42,857 nucleotides of DNA from Clostridiales bacterium (GTDB lineage Bacteria > Bacillota > Clostridia > Saccharofermentanales > Saccharofermentanaceae), in assembly GCA_024691135.1 (NCBI GenBank), contig JAILNZ010000174.1:1-42857 (forward strand). Reading direction: 5' to 3'. The position numbers and the translations under genes are program-made. The notes beneath the pieces are model-generated. The model was not told where the DNA came from. It saw only the letters and a program-made list of their open reading frames with translations, and made no database searches. Shown in pieces: positions 9,563-20,869 of this stretch (the stretch's first letter is position 1; every line of letters starts with the position of its first letter).

Positions 9563-10756
9563 TCAGATCCCGGCATCTTTTCTTAAGATATCAGCCTTAT
9601 CGGTCTTCTCCCAAGGAAGCTCGATATCGGTCCTTCCGAAGTGACCGTATGCGGCAGTCTTCTGATAGATAGGACGGCGAAGATCCAGATCCCTGATAAT
9701 GGCTGCAGGACGCAGATCAAAGTTCTTCTTGACGATCTCCGTGATCTTCTCGTCTTCGATAACGCCTGTACCGAATGTATCGACCATGACGGATACCGGC
9801 TTTGCAACGCCGATCGCATATGCAAACTGAACCTCGCACTCCTTGGCAAGTCCTGCCGCTACGATGTTCTTGGCGATATATCGTCCCATGTAAGCTGCGG
9901 AACGGTCAACCTTCGTCGGATCTTTGCCCGAGAAAGCTCCGCCGCCGTGACGGCCGAATCCGCCGTATGTGTCGACAATGATCTTACGGCCTGTGAGACC
10001 CGAGTCACCCTGAGGGCCGCCTACTACGAACCTGCCCGTAGGATTAACGAAGAACTTTGTATCCTTATCGATAAGTTCTGAAGGAACAACAGGCTTTATA
10101 ACCTGCTCTATAACGAACTTCTCAAGTTCCTCATGAGATACATCTTCCGTATGCTGGGTGGAGATTACGACAGCATCGACTCTCTTGACCTTGTTGCCGT
10201 CATACTCGACAGTAACCTGGCTCTTTCCGTCAGGACGAAGGAAATCTACGACCCTGTTCTTACGTACGGAAGTAAGCCTCAATGTGAGCTTGTGTGCAAG
10301 GGATACAGGAAGAGGCATAAGTTCCTCCGTATCGTCATTAGCATATCCGAACATCATTCCCTGATCGCCTGCACCCGTATCGAGAGGATCTGTATCGCCC
10401 TCTCTTGCTTCAAGAGACTTGTTAACGCCCATAGCGATATCAGGCGACTGCTCGTCGATCGAAGTAAGGACTGCGCATGTCTTGTAGTCAAATCCGGAAT
10501 CCGATCCGTCATATCCGATCTCCTTGATCGTATTCCTTACGATAGTAGGAATATCAACATAAGCAGATGTGGTGATCTCACCCATAACAAGCACCATACC
10601 GGTAGTACAGCATGTCTCGCAGGCAACCCTTGCCGTTTTGTCCTGAGCAATGATCGCATCAAGGACACCGTCGGAGATCTGATCGCAGATCTTATCCGGA
10701 TGTCCCTCGGTAACCGACTCTGAAGTAAAGAGCCATTTGCCAACTTTGTTTCTCAT
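9563..10756 (-). CDS. metK: S-adenosylmethionine synthetase
   Basis: [56 protein letters not shown]. Start reassigned from 10846 to MRNKVGKW (10756), preceded by GGAGAAAGG; the longer ORF runs into the riboswitch. Confidence 0.97.
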   Translation of the reverse strand: MRNKVGKWLFTSESVTEGHPDKICDQISDGVLDAIIAQDKTARVACETCCTTGMVLVMGEITTSAYVDIPTIVRNTIKEIGYDGSDSGFDYKTCAVLTSIDEQSPDIAMGVNKSLEAREGDTDPLDTGAGDQGMMFGYANDDTEELMPLPVSLAHKLTLRLTSVRKNRVVDFLRPDGKSQVTVEYDGNKVKRVDAVVISTQHTEDVSHEELEKFVIEQVIKPVVPSELIDKDTKFFVNPTGRFVVGGPQGDSGLTGRKIIVDTYGGFGRHGGGAFSGKDPTKVDRSAAYMGRYIAKNIVAAGLAKECEVQFAYAIGVAKPVSVMVDTFGTGVIEDEKITEIVKKNFDLRPAAIIRDLDLRRPIYQKTAAYGHFGRTDIELPWEKTDKADILRKDAGI

Positions 10757-10792
10757 AAAAACCGCCTTTCTCCGTTCATTCTTACCTTCAGC

Positions 10793-10822
10793 AAAAAAGC
10801 CTTCCCCGAAGAGGAAGGCTTT
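10793..10822 (-). terminator. Riboswitch-controlled intrinsic terminator upstream of metK
   Basis: Minus strand AAAGCCTTCC-tcttcg-GGGAAGGCTTTTTT directly after the S-box aptamer. Confidence 0.85.
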
Positions 10823-10838
10823 GTAAGTTCTATATTTG

Positions 10839-10937
10839 CCTCTCATCTTTCAGGTTTCCCTGCCGGATTTGGCACCGCTGCTTTCCGCGGTTGTCGGGCT
10901 TCATAGGGCCGGTTCCCTCCACCACTCTTGATAAGTA
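10839..10937 (-). ncRNA. SAM-I (S-box) riboswitch
   Basis: Minus strand reads CTTATCAAGAGTGGTGGAGGGAACCGGCCCTATGAAGCCCGACAACCG...GGTGCCAAATCCGGCAGGGAAACCTGAAAGATGAGAG, matching the S-box consensus, upstream of metK. Confidence 0.95.
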
Positions 10938-11114
10938 TGAACAATCTAAAAAATTCAATCAATTATAGTGTTTGTTTCCTTCATTTGTCAATACATTACA
11001 TGAAAGTTGAGACTTTCGTATCTTTTAGGACGAATTAACAGAAATTGTCGACACTTTTCCCTTCCGAAAAAGTATAAAATACCCGCACAAACAAAAAAGA
11101 AACGGAGGTACATC

Positions 11115-12074
11115 ATGAAGCGCGGAATCATAATCTTCGAACGGGAAGACTATATCTATAAGTTATTGAAGTTCAGGCTTTCCAACTACTTCCCCGACAG
11201 TTACATAGTAAGAGGCAAAAAAGGCAGGATCGATTCTTCCGATATACCTCTGGCCGAATGCATCCATATCCTTTATGACAGCGACCAGTTCTCATACGAA
11301 CAGATCTGCAGGGATTCTGACAGTCTGGATATCCCTGTAACGATCTCAGGTCTCTGTAATGAGGAATACAAGAACGGCAGGATAATCGACTGTAAATATC
11401 TGGCTAATAAGATAATCAACAGCGATCCTTCATTGCCGGTCCCTTCATTCGTAGGTAACCCTTCCGAACATAACGGCAGGATCATCCTCCTCATCCCTTA
11501 CGCCTATATGGACGAACGGGAGAATATGATCGGCACGGAATTCGATTATCTTAAAAAGAGTACTAAGATGTGCCTTCGAATAGACCTGATGTCAGGGATC
11601 AGGATGCCCGTAACATTTTCGGGTGTCGATAATTCTTCGGGAGGATTAACTGAGATACTTGATCTGGCATCCAGGAACGAACTTAAGCCCGAAGATATTA
11701 TGGCCTACAGCACACCCGATACCAACGGTTTCATTACTCCGGGAAGACCTCGTCATTCCGATGATGTCTTCGATTACGGGATCGATGCAGTCATAAATCT
11801 CATGGAAGAAGCATATGAACTAACGACGGATCCCGCCTTTCCTCTGAACGTATTGATCGTAGCTGAAGGCTTCAGGATAAAGGAACTTATCCGTATTGCA
11901 TCTCACGCGGGCGAAGTCCATTTTCTTCTTCCGGAACGCCTCTTAGATGAAGATACGGGCTTCAGATCAGAGATCGGCACGATAACGAGATCTCTTCCCC
12001 ACGACATACCGGTAACGATGCACTATTGCGACAACATTTTAAGAAACAGGAATTATGAAACAGTTAAGATATGA
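11115..12074 (+). CDS. TadZ/CpaE-like protein apparently lacking a P-loop
   Basis: Start reassigned to MKRGIIIFEREDYIY at 11115 (RBS ACGGAGG). First gene of the Tad cluster, directly before cpaF; no KGGxGKS motif. Call rests on context and a receiver/ATPase-like fold pattern. Confidence 0.5.
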   Translation: MKRGIIIFEREDYIYKLLKFRLSNYFPDSYIVRGKKGRIDSSDIPLAECIHILYDSDQFSYEQICRDSDSLDIPVTISGLCNEEYKNGRIIDCKYLANKIINSDPSLPVPSFVGNPSEHNGRIILLIPYAYMDERENMIGTEFDYLKKSTKMCLRIDLMSGIRMPVTFSGVDNSSGGLTEILDLASRNELKPEDIMAYSTPDTNGFITPGRPRHSDDVFDYGIDAVINLMEEAYELTTDPAFPLNVLIVAEGFRIKELIRIASHAGEVHFLLPERLLDEDTGFRSEIGTITRSLPHDIPVTMHYCDNILRNRNYETVKI

Positions 12075-13254
12075 CACGGAGATCATAAAGGAACGCATAT
12101 CCAGATGCGTATTAAAGCTCCTTAAGAGCGAGGGCGAACCTGATGATGCCCGTCTTAAGGAGATAATCGCAAATGTTATAAGCGAGGATCAGGATAAACT
12201 GATGCTCAGCTTAAATGAGAAAAGAGAACTTGCGGTCAACGTATTTAACAGCCTGAGACGTCTGGATGTTATAGAACCCATGATGCAGGATCCGTCCGTG
12301 ACCGAGATCATGGTCAACGGTCCCGACAATATATATTTCGAAAAAAACGGTAAGCTCTTCAGATCGGAGATAAGGTTCAAAGACAAAAATTCTCTGCAAA
12401 CATTGATTTCTTGCTTTTTTGCAAACTCCAACAGACCACTTAACGAAGCTAATCCTATCTCCGATCTGAGGCTTCCTGACGGCTCTAGAGCAAATGCGGT
12501 TCTTCCGCCGGTTGCTCCTGACGGTCCGATAATCACGATAAGGAAATTTACGGGAATAAGGCATGATATCGCCACTCTCATAAGACAGGGATTCATTAAT
12601 GATAAAGAGGCCAGATTCCTCTATGAATGTGTCAGGAACAAAAAGACCATCTTCCTTTGCGGAGGAACAGGAAGCGGCAAGACAACCTTCCTTAATACCC
12701 TCTCGTCCTTCATCGGCAAGGATGAACGTGTAGTTACGATAGAAGACTCGGCTGAATTAAGTCTTCAGGGAATAACAAATCTTGTCCGCCTGGAAGCAAG
12801 GCTTCCGGGGCCTGACGGAAACGGAGAGATCACGATAGGAGCTCTTATCCGTGCCGCCTTAAGAATGAGACCAGACCGGATCATTGTCGGGGAGGTCAGA
12901 GGTACGGAAAGCGCCGACATGATGCACGCGCTTAATACGGGACACCCGGGATCCATGTGCACGGGACATGCCAACTCGTGTTATGAGATGCTGGAGCGAC
13001 TGTCAGGTATGGTCATGGCAGGTTCAGGACTTCCTTTTGAAGCTGTCATCTCCCAGATATCCATGGGCATAGATCTGATCATCCATATAACCCGTAACCG
13101 TGACGGAAAGAGATTTGTAGATGAGATATCGAGCCTTATGCCGCCGGTAAACGGGGAATTCAGGCTCATGACCTTATTTACGAATAAAGGAGGCGAAGAA
13201 GTTGAGCAGCACATTAACGACGAAGTTCTGGAAAAGATCTCGTCCTACAGATAA
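12055..13254 (+). CDS. cpaF: CpaF/TadA-type secretion ATPase
   Basis: [19 protein letters not shown]; Walker [42 protein letters not shown]. Confidence 0.95.
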   Translation: MKQLRYDTEIIKERISRCVLKLLKSEGEPDDARLKEIIANVISEDQDKLMLSLNEKRELAVNVFNSLRRLDVIEPMMQDPSVTEIMVNGPDNIYFEKNGKLFRSEIRFKDKNSLQTLISCFFANSNRPLNEANPISDLRLPDGSRANAVLPPVAPDGPIITIRKFTGIRHDIATLIRQGFINDKEARFLYECVRNKKTIFLCGGTGSGKTTFLNTLSSFIGKDERVVTIEDSAELSLQGITNLVRLEARLPGPDGNGEITIGALIRAALRMRPDRIIVGEVRGTESADMMHALNTGHPGSMCTGHANSCYEMLERLSGMVMAGSGLPFEAVISQISMGIDLIIHITRNRDGKRFVDEISSLMPPVNGEFRLMTLFTNKGGEEVEQHINDEVLEKISSYR

Positions 13255-14752
13255 GAGCAGCAGTGAATCTATAAAAAAACAATACAGGATCAGGCACTTA
13301 TGGATCTATCCTCCGATAGTAATACTTATCACTGTCCTTTCATCAATGTTCATCGACAGTATCCTGATAAGGATCCTTCTGTCTCTGGTACTTGCAGTAT
13401 TTCCATGGCTCTCTGTAACGGATAAGATCTACAGATCGAGATATACCCATATGAGAACACAGCTTCTCGTATTACTTCAGACTTTGACGACTTCGGTAAG
13501 CAGCGGATATACGATCGAGAGATCATTATGTCACGCACGTCCCATAATCGAGCAGACTTTCGGCAAAAGGAGTGCCGTTATCCCTCCTCTCATTAAGCTT
13601 GAACACAGCATCAGCATGCACAGGGATCTGGATCAGAGCCTCGATTCCTTTGCCAAGGAACTTTCCTTTCCCGAAGTAGTGCCTGTCTTTCATGCATTAG
13701 GAATCGCAGGAAGGATCGGAAACAACTCGCTTGAGATCTTAAGGAGCAGCTGCCAGATGCTTTCCGAGATGAGCGCGGTAAAAGATGAGATCGATGCTCA
13801 GAATTCAGGAAAGAATGCAGAAGCAATGCTCCTTTGTCTGATGCCTTTTGCAATAACTTTTGCACTTAACCACATGGGTAAGGATTATATTTCAGAAGCA
13901 AGATCCACGCCTCTCGGAGCAATTATGATGGCAATTGCCTTCATAATATGTGTCCTTGCGGCCGCACTTTTATTCAGATATATGGATCATGAGAGAAGTC
14001 CAAAAAAAGTCAGGGAGAAAGATAACGATAAAGAGGAAAGATATATACTTACAAACATTATCCTCAAGATTCTTCCTCAAGATTTCACTTCGGCAAGATT
14101 CGAACTTATGAGCGAGCTTTCGACCGAACCTAAGAAAAGATATGAACAATATCTTAAAAAGCAACTTGTTGCATGTGTGCTGATGTCACTTATAACATTC
14201 TTCATACTTTTTCTTCTGGGAAAGCCCTTATTTCTCACTTTTATAGTTCCCTTCCCCGTCTCTTATCTGAACTATCTGGATATAAGAAAGGAATGTAATC
14301 TTAGAAAAGAGGAACTTATGAGGGATATCCCCCTTTTCTTATGTCTCATGTCTACTCTTCTTGAAGCGGGAATGCTGCTTCCGAGAGCAATCGAGATCTG
14401 TTCGGAAGCATTCCCGAATAATCAGAGCTTATCTTATGAGATAAAGAACCTGAGAGCCATGATCCTTTCAGGGATCTCTGCTCCTGATGCGATCGAGAAG
14501 CTGTCCTTAAGGATAAAAGTACCTGAAGCCCAGGCTGCTTTGCTCCTTATATCAAGATACGGAAGACTTGGAACTAATGAAGTTCTTAATCTCCTGTCAC
14601 TTCAGGCTTCCGCATGCTGGAATCTCACAAGAAATGCCGAACGTAAAAAGCAGGAAAGAGAATCTCTCGGCATGATCCTGCCCATGACACTTGATTTCAT
14701 TTGTGTATTGATCGTAGCAATGACACCGGCATTGATATCACTTGGCATATAG
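13202..14752 (+). CDS. Fused TadB-TadC-like type II secretion F-domain inner-membrane protein
   Basis: TTG start with AAAGGAGG RBS, overlapping cpaF by 53 bp. Two T2SSF-like halves (LLVLLQTLTTSVSSGYTIERSLCHA and DIPLFLCLMSTLLEAGMLLPRAIEI), each with TM helices. Confidence 0.8.
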   Translation: MSSTLTTKFWKRSRPTDKSSSESIKKQYRIRHLWIYPPIVILITVLSSMFIDSILIRILLSLVLAVFPWLSVTDKIYRSRYTHMRTQLLVLLQTLTTSVSSGYTIERSLCHARPIIEQTFGKRSAVIPPLIKLEHSISMHRDLDQSLDSFAKELSFPEVVPVFHALGIAGRIGNNSLEILRSSCQMLSEMSAVKDEIDAQNSGKNAEAMLLCLMPFAITFALNHMGKDYISEARSTPLGAIMMAIAFIICVLAAALLFRYMDHERSPKKVREKDNDKEERYILTNIILKILPQDFTSARFELMSELSTEPKKRYEQYLKKQLVACVLMSLITFFILFLLGKPLFLTFIVPFPVSYLNYLDIRKECNLRKEELMRDIPLFLCLMSTLLEAGMLLPRAIEICSEAFPNNQSLSYEIKNLRAMILSGISAPDAIEKLSLRIKVPEAQAALLLISRYGRLGTNEVLNLLSLQASACWNLTRNAERKKQERESLGMILPMTLDFICVLIVAMTPALISLGI

Positions 14753-14764
14753 AAAGGAGGTCTG

Positions 14765-14929
14765 ATGAATAAGGTTCGAAGTAAGAAAGGAATGGGTACC
14801 GTTGAAATAGTTATCATCATTGCTGTCCTCGTGACCTTGGCATTGGTATTCAGGAGCAGTCTTATGTCCTACGGCCAGAAAGTCATGGACTTTTGCTTCG
14901 ATGATAATAAAGTTATCGGTTCCCTCTGA
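14765..14929 (+). CDS. Flp1-like/type IVb prepilin (54 aa, not in the ORF track)
   Basis: My translation: MNKVRSKKGMGTVEIVIIIAVLVTLALVFRSSLMSYGQKVMDFCFDDNKVIGSL. RBS AAAGGAGG; KKG|MGTVE prepilin-like site with Glu at +5 and a hydrophobic helix. Confidence 0.85.
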   Translation: MNKVRSKKGMGTVEIVIIIAVLVTLALVFRSSLMSYGQKVMDFCFDDNKVIGSL

Positions 14930-15000
14930 TAAAAACAACTACAAATAATAAGATCTGTCTACAAAATACATCCATAAAAATCTATATCAGAGGTAAAACA

Positions 15001-16107
15001 ATGAGAATCAGGAAAGGTCCCTATGGCAGTTTTGCAACATGCGAGATCAAGAATACGCAACAGATTTACAATTATGCCATGGATATCTTAAAAACAGGTG
15101 CGATCGATGGTCTTTTGACCGTTTATGATGATGAAGGAGCCAAAGGTCTTAATCTCTCTTATGAGTTCTCGGGACTTATGAGCATCAATGACAAAGAAGC
15201 GATAAACACAGATATTGACAAAAGGCGTATGGCCATAGGGAATCTTTTCCGTCTCATACTTAAGATGCAGGATATTCTTCTCCCTTCCGATAATATTGTA
15301 ATAGAACCTGACTATATCTATTTTGACAGCGGGAATAATACGATAAATCTCTGCTATATCCCGGTTAGGACAGATTCTCTTTCAGGATTGTCATCTATCG
15401 ATCCCGAGGGATTTGAAAACCTTCTTAATTGTCGGTTTTTCAGAGAAGCATTATCCGATGACGAGAGATCCGCCATCATCTATTCGATCAAGACTGATGA
15501 CGAGAATATGTTTGAGGAAGTGATAGGATCCGTTACAAAAGCTCATGACAAAACCGTCAGGGAATTTGATAAAGAAAGGCTCAGTTTTTTCCTCCTCACT
15601 TGCTTTTCGTTTCTGGCACTGATCTTTTCGGCGTTCTTTCTTGAGCAGTTCTGTACCGTCATATTGGGGATCATATTCGCAGGTCTTCTCATAAAGACCT
15701 ACTATGACTATAAGACGGCAAAAAAGGAAGAAACCGGGAATGATCTTATCAATGACAGGACCACGATCCTTTTCGGAGAAGATCCTGATCTTATCGGTGA
15801 TGACAATCTCTTTTCTTTTGCTTCATTAAGTTCGACAGAAGACAAAAAGGCTTATGGTCTTTATGCTCATGAGACCAAGATAGGATCCGACAGATTCTTA
15901 TCCGACATCCATATTGATGATAATAAGCTTTCGGCGATCCAGGCAAAGATAATAAGAGAAGACAACTGCTTTTATATAATCGACTGTTCGGAAAGAAATA
16001 ATACTTTTCTTGAAAACCGTTCTCTCGAAAAGGAAAAGAGATACGAGATCAAGAATGGACAGAAGATCAGTTTCGGAGATAAGGAATTCGAATTTTCAGT
16101 TAATTAG
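15001..16107 (+). CDS. FHA-domain membrane protein (DUF6382-like N-terminus) of the Tad locus
   Basis: N-terminal cytoplasmic domain, two hydrophobic segments near the middle, C-terminal FHA-like KIGSDRFLSDIHIDDNKLSAIQAKI...NNTFLEN. Confidence 0.75.
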   Translation: MRIRKGPYGSFATCEIKNTQQIYNYAMDILKTGAIDGLLTVYDDEGAKGLNLSYEFSGLMSINDKEAINTDIDKRRMAIGNLFRLILKMQDILLPSDNIVIEPDYIYFDSGNNTINLCYIPVRTDSLSGLSSIDPEGFENLLNCRFFREALSDDERSAIIYSIKTDDENMFEEVIGSVTKAHDKTVREFDKERLSFFLLTCFSFLALIFSAFFLEQFCTVILGIIFAGLLIKTYYDYKTAKKEETGNDLINDRTTILFGEDPDLIGDDNLFSFASLSSTEDKKAYGLYAHETKIGSDRFLSDIHIDDNKLSAIQAKIIREDNCFYIIDCSERNNTFLENRSLEKEKRYEIKNGQKISFGDKEFEFSVN

Positions 16108-16576
16108 CCGTATCGTTCCTTAATGATTCCAGTAAAGCTTTCTGCTGTTCGTTTCCGTAAAGCTCGATAAGATGAAGTCTGGCATTAGCCCTGTTGAGCT
16201 TTTCCTTTATATTACCGACCTTGATAAGTTCCTTGGGATCTGTCTGCTTTAAAAGATCCTCATTGGCTTTATAAGATATGTAAGCCCTGCGGATATCGAT
16301 ATCTTCAGGCCATTCGGCTGAATTCGATACTATGAGGACCATATGTTGACCGATCTCGGCATATCCTTCGGTAATGACACAGTATTTTGTCTCATCTCCG
16401 ATCCTTATGCTGCAGATACCGGGAAAAAGAGCAATGACAAGAGGCATATGACCTGCCATTATACCTACGGAACCGTCCTGAGAAGGCAAGGTTACACTGT
16501 CAGCTTTTGATTCAAAAAAGTTGGTATAAGGCGTAACTATCGTAACTCTTGTCTGATGTCTTTTCTCTTCTGCCAT
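16100..16576 (-). CDS. atpC: ATP synthase subunit epsilon
   Basis: VTIVTPYTNFFESKADSVTLPSQDGSVGIMAGHMPLV; last gene of the atp operon. Confidence 0.93.
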   Translation of the reverse strand: MAEEKRHQTRVTIVTPYTNFFESKADSVTLPSQDGSVGIMAGHMPLVIALFPGICSIRIGDETKYCVITEGYAEIGQHMVLIVSNSAEWPEDIDIRRAYISYKANEDLLKQTDPKELIKVGNIKEKLNRANARLHLIELYGNEQQKALLESLRNDTAN

Positions 16577-16578
16577 TA

Positions 16579-17973
<1,395 letters not shown>

Positions 17974-17983
17974 TCACCTCTCG

Positions 17984-18919
17984 TCAAATATTGTTTGCCT
18001 GCTCGGCACCGTTGATGATCTCCGTAAGTTCGTTCGTGATCTTAGATTGTCTTGCCCTGTTGCTCATAAGCTCGAGCTTTTTGATCATCTCATCCGCGTT
18101 CTTGGAAGCATTGTCCATGGCGGTCATCCTTGCCGTCTGTTCGCTTGAATATGCCTCCACCATCGCGCCGTAGACCATCGCGTTAAGATATGTATCGATA
18201 AGAAAGTTAAAGACTGTTGATGCATCGGGACTATATTCCATCTCAGAACCCTGTTCGAGAGCGACACCCGGATCTCCGATGTTTTCCGGCAGGACTGCCA
18301 TGATGGATTTCTTGTTGATCGGAACGAGCCTTATTATGATCGGCTTCATATTGATCGCCGATTTCATCTTGGTATAGATCAGGTATACGAGGTCATAGTG
18401 ATTGATAAGGAACTTTTCCTTAATGATCGATGACACTTCACTTGCCTGGAAGAATGTCGGTTCGGAGATCAGATATGAGAACTCGGGATCGACGTTATAT
18501 CCGTCCTTTTTGAGCTTCTCCCTTGCTATGTTTCCGAAAACATAAAGCGTATAGTCAGTAGATAATCCCTTGCCGGTATTATCAAGGATCTTGCTTCTTA
18601 TATGATCTTCGGTACTCTTTACGACCTCGTTATTATATACACCCGCAAGTCCCTGCTCACCGCTTAGTACAAAGTAAGCGATCTTCCATGTGCCTTCTTT
18701 TTTCTGTACGAGATTACAGTAGGGATTATCGATCGTGTAGTCACCATGAAGGATCTCGAGCATACTCTCCGCACAAAGAGAAAAGAAAGGATATACGGTG
18801 TCATGAAGAGCTCTTGATCTCCTCATCTTTGAGGCGCTTACAAGCTGCATCGCACGCGTCATCTGTCCGATGTCATCTACACTCTTTATCCTCTTTTTTA
18901 TCTCGTTGGGATTCTGCAT
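17984..18919 (-). CDS. atpG: ATP synthase subunit gamma
   Basis: N-terminal IKKRIKSVDDIGQMTRAMQLVSASKMRRS; C-terminal ARMTAMDNASKNADEMIKKLELMSNRARQSKITNELTEIINGA. Confidence 0.96.
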   Translation of the reverse strand: MQNPNEIKKRIKSVDDIGQMTRAMQLVSASKMRRSRALHDTVYPFFSLCAESMLEILHGDYTIDNPYCNLVQKKEGTWKIAYFVLSGEQGLAGVYNNEVVKSTEDHIRSKILDNTGKGLSTDYTLYVFGNIAREKLKKDGYNVDPEFSYLISEPTFFQASEVSSIIKEKFLINHYDLVYLIYTKMKSAINMKPIIIRLVPINKKSIMAVLPENIGDPGVALEQGSEMEYSPDASTVFNFLIDTYLNAMVYGAMVEAYSSEQTARMTAMDNASKNADEMIKKLELMSNRARQSKITNELTEIINGAEQANNI

Positions 18920-18931
18920 ATCGTCCCTTCT

Positions 18932-20869
18932 TTATTCTTTTTCCCTGTATTCTGTATGTTCCGTAATATACTTGAGCTTAAATTCTTCGTATATGTCGTC
19001 GACTTTTTTCTCGGTCTCGGGAGTAAACTCGCCTGAACTTCTTATAGTCCTTAAGACACTGTTATAAAGAACGTGCATATAATCAAGGAACTCGTCAACA
19101 AAGTCGCTGATGTCCTCCCTGGCCAGGAAGTTAAGCCTGTCAGTCGTCGCGACATGAAGCATTACGACCTGCTCTGCCATGGTAAGAGGAGAAAATTGTG
19201 CCTGCTTCATTATCGTATTAAGAACGACTCCTCGCCTTAACTGAAGCTGGGTATTTTCGTCAAGATCAGAACCGAATCTCGCGAAAGCAGCCATCTCACG
19301 TGCCTGGGCAAGAGAGATACGGAGCGGTCCTCCGACCTTCTTTATCGCCTTTGTTTGGGCTGCACCGCCTACACGGGATACGGAAAGACCGACGTTGATG
19401 GCAGGTCTTTGGCCCGAGAAGAACAGTTCTGATTCAAGATATATCTGACCGTCGGTTATGGAGATAACGTTGGTCGGGATATATGCGGAGATATCACCGC
19501 CCTGTGTCTCGATGATCGGAAGTGCCGTAATGGAAGCACCGCCGAGTTCGGAAGACAATTTGGCGGAACGCTCGAGAAGCCTTGAGTGGAGATAGAATAC
19601 GTCACCAGGATAAGCTTCACGTCCCGGAGGTCTTCTCAAAAGGAGTGATATTGCCCTGTATGCCTGAGCATGCTTACTTAAGTCATCGTAGACGATGAGA
19701 ACATCCTTCTTCTGCTTATACATGAATTCTTCCGCAATGGCACATCCTGCATAAGGAGCAATGTACTGAAGCGAAGCCGAATCGGATGAACTCGCGGCTA
19801 CAACAACTGTATAGGAAAGTGCGTCATGCTTTTCGAGAAGGTTTACGGTAGAAACGATCGTGCTCATCTTCTGACCGATGGCTACGTAAACGCAGATGAC
19901 ATTCTGGTGTTTCTGGTTGATTATCGTGTCGATCGCGATGGCTGTCTTTCCGGTCTGCCTGTCGCCGATTATGAGTTCACGCTGTCCCCTTCCTATCGGA
20001 GTAAGAGCATCGATAGCCGTAATACCTGTCTGCAGAGGCTTATTTACGGGAGATCTCTCAACAATGGAAGGAGCTTTTGATTCGATAGGCCTCTTATCCG
20101 TATAACGGATGATTCCTTTACCGTCGATCGGGTTTCCGAGAGGATTTATGACACGGCCCAAAAGGCCTCTTCCGACAGGAACGGATACGGTCTCGCCCGT
20201 TCTCTTACAGATCATGCCTTCAGTAACCGTCTCGGGTTTTGTAAGAAGTACTACGCCTACTTTGTCCATCTCGAGGTTCATGGCGATACCCGTGGCACCG
20301 CTCGAAAAGCTTATGAGCTCGGTTGATTTACATTTATTGATACCTTCAACGACTGCAACACCGTCGCTTACGCTCAAAACGGTGCCGACCTCGTCAATGG
20401 TCGTAACTTTAAGGAATGTATCCCTGATCTTACTCGTTACGCCGGTCCATGTAATGCTGTCATCCGCTTCGATCTCTTCATCGGTTGCCCAGAGATTCTG
20501 ATCATAAACGGCAGTTGTCGGAGCTTCGTTATACATCGCGAGAGCTTCTTTGATACTCTCCTTGATCTCCTGACCCGTAAAGTTCGAGATATCATTCTCT
20601 TTTATCTCCGATTCGTCAACGACCTTACGGTTACGCTTGATGAATTCGCTGATACGCTGGAGCTGACCCTTGACGCTGTAGTCATATAAGTGACCGAGAG
20701 CATAAATGGCAAATCCGCTGACAAGCGATTCATCGCGTTTTGCTTCATACTCATAATGCGAGATGTTATTGATCTCGGCAAAACGCTTAACGATGAGAGA
20801 GATCTTCTCATCGCTGAAATCGTCCGCGTAGACAAACTTGATTAAGATCGTCTTATCACTGTTCTGCAT
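18932..20869 (-). CDS. atpA: ATP synthase subunit alpha with an N-terminal delta(OSCP)-C-terminal-domain-like extension
   Basis: Alpha core: [61 protein letters not shown]. 645 aa with ~130 extra N-terminal residues including [29 protein letters not shown]. Confidence 0.96.
   Translation of the reverse strand: MQNSDKTILIKFVYADDFSDEKISLIVKRFAEINNISHYEYEAKRDESLVSGFAIYALGHLYDYSVKGQLQRISEFIKRNRKVVDESEIKENDISNFTGQEIKESIKEALAMYNEAPTTAVYDQNLWATDEEIEADDSITWTGVTSKIRDTFLKVTTIDEVGTVLSVSDGVAVVEGINKCKSTELISFSSGATGIAMNLEMDKVGVVLLTKPETVTEGMICKRTGETVSVPVGRGLLGRVINPLGNPIDGKGIIRYTDKRPIESKAPSIVERSPVNKPLQTGITAIDALTPIGRGQRELIIGDRQTGKTAIAIDTIINQKHQNVICVYVAIGQKMSTIVSTVNLLEKHDALSYTVVVAASSSDSASLQYIAPYAGCAIAEEFMYKQKKDVLIVYDDLSKHAQAYRAISLLLRRPPGREAYPGDVFYLHSRLLERSAKLSSELGGASITALPIIETQGGDISAYIPTNVISITDGQIYLESELFFSGQRPAINVGLSVSRVGGAAQTKAIKKVGGPLRISLAQAREMAAFARFGSDLDENTQLQLRRGVVLNTIMKQAQFSPLTMAEQVVMLHVATTDRLNFLAREDISDFVDEFLDYMHVLYNSVLRTIRSSGEFTPETEKKVDDIYEEFKLKYITEHTEYREKE

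Noticed and set aside
10757-10846. 30-residue N-terminal extension of metK in the ORF track
   Set aside because: It runs through the riboswitch terminator and its last bases reach the aptamer; the internal ATG at 10756 has a good RBS and matches the MetK N-terminus.
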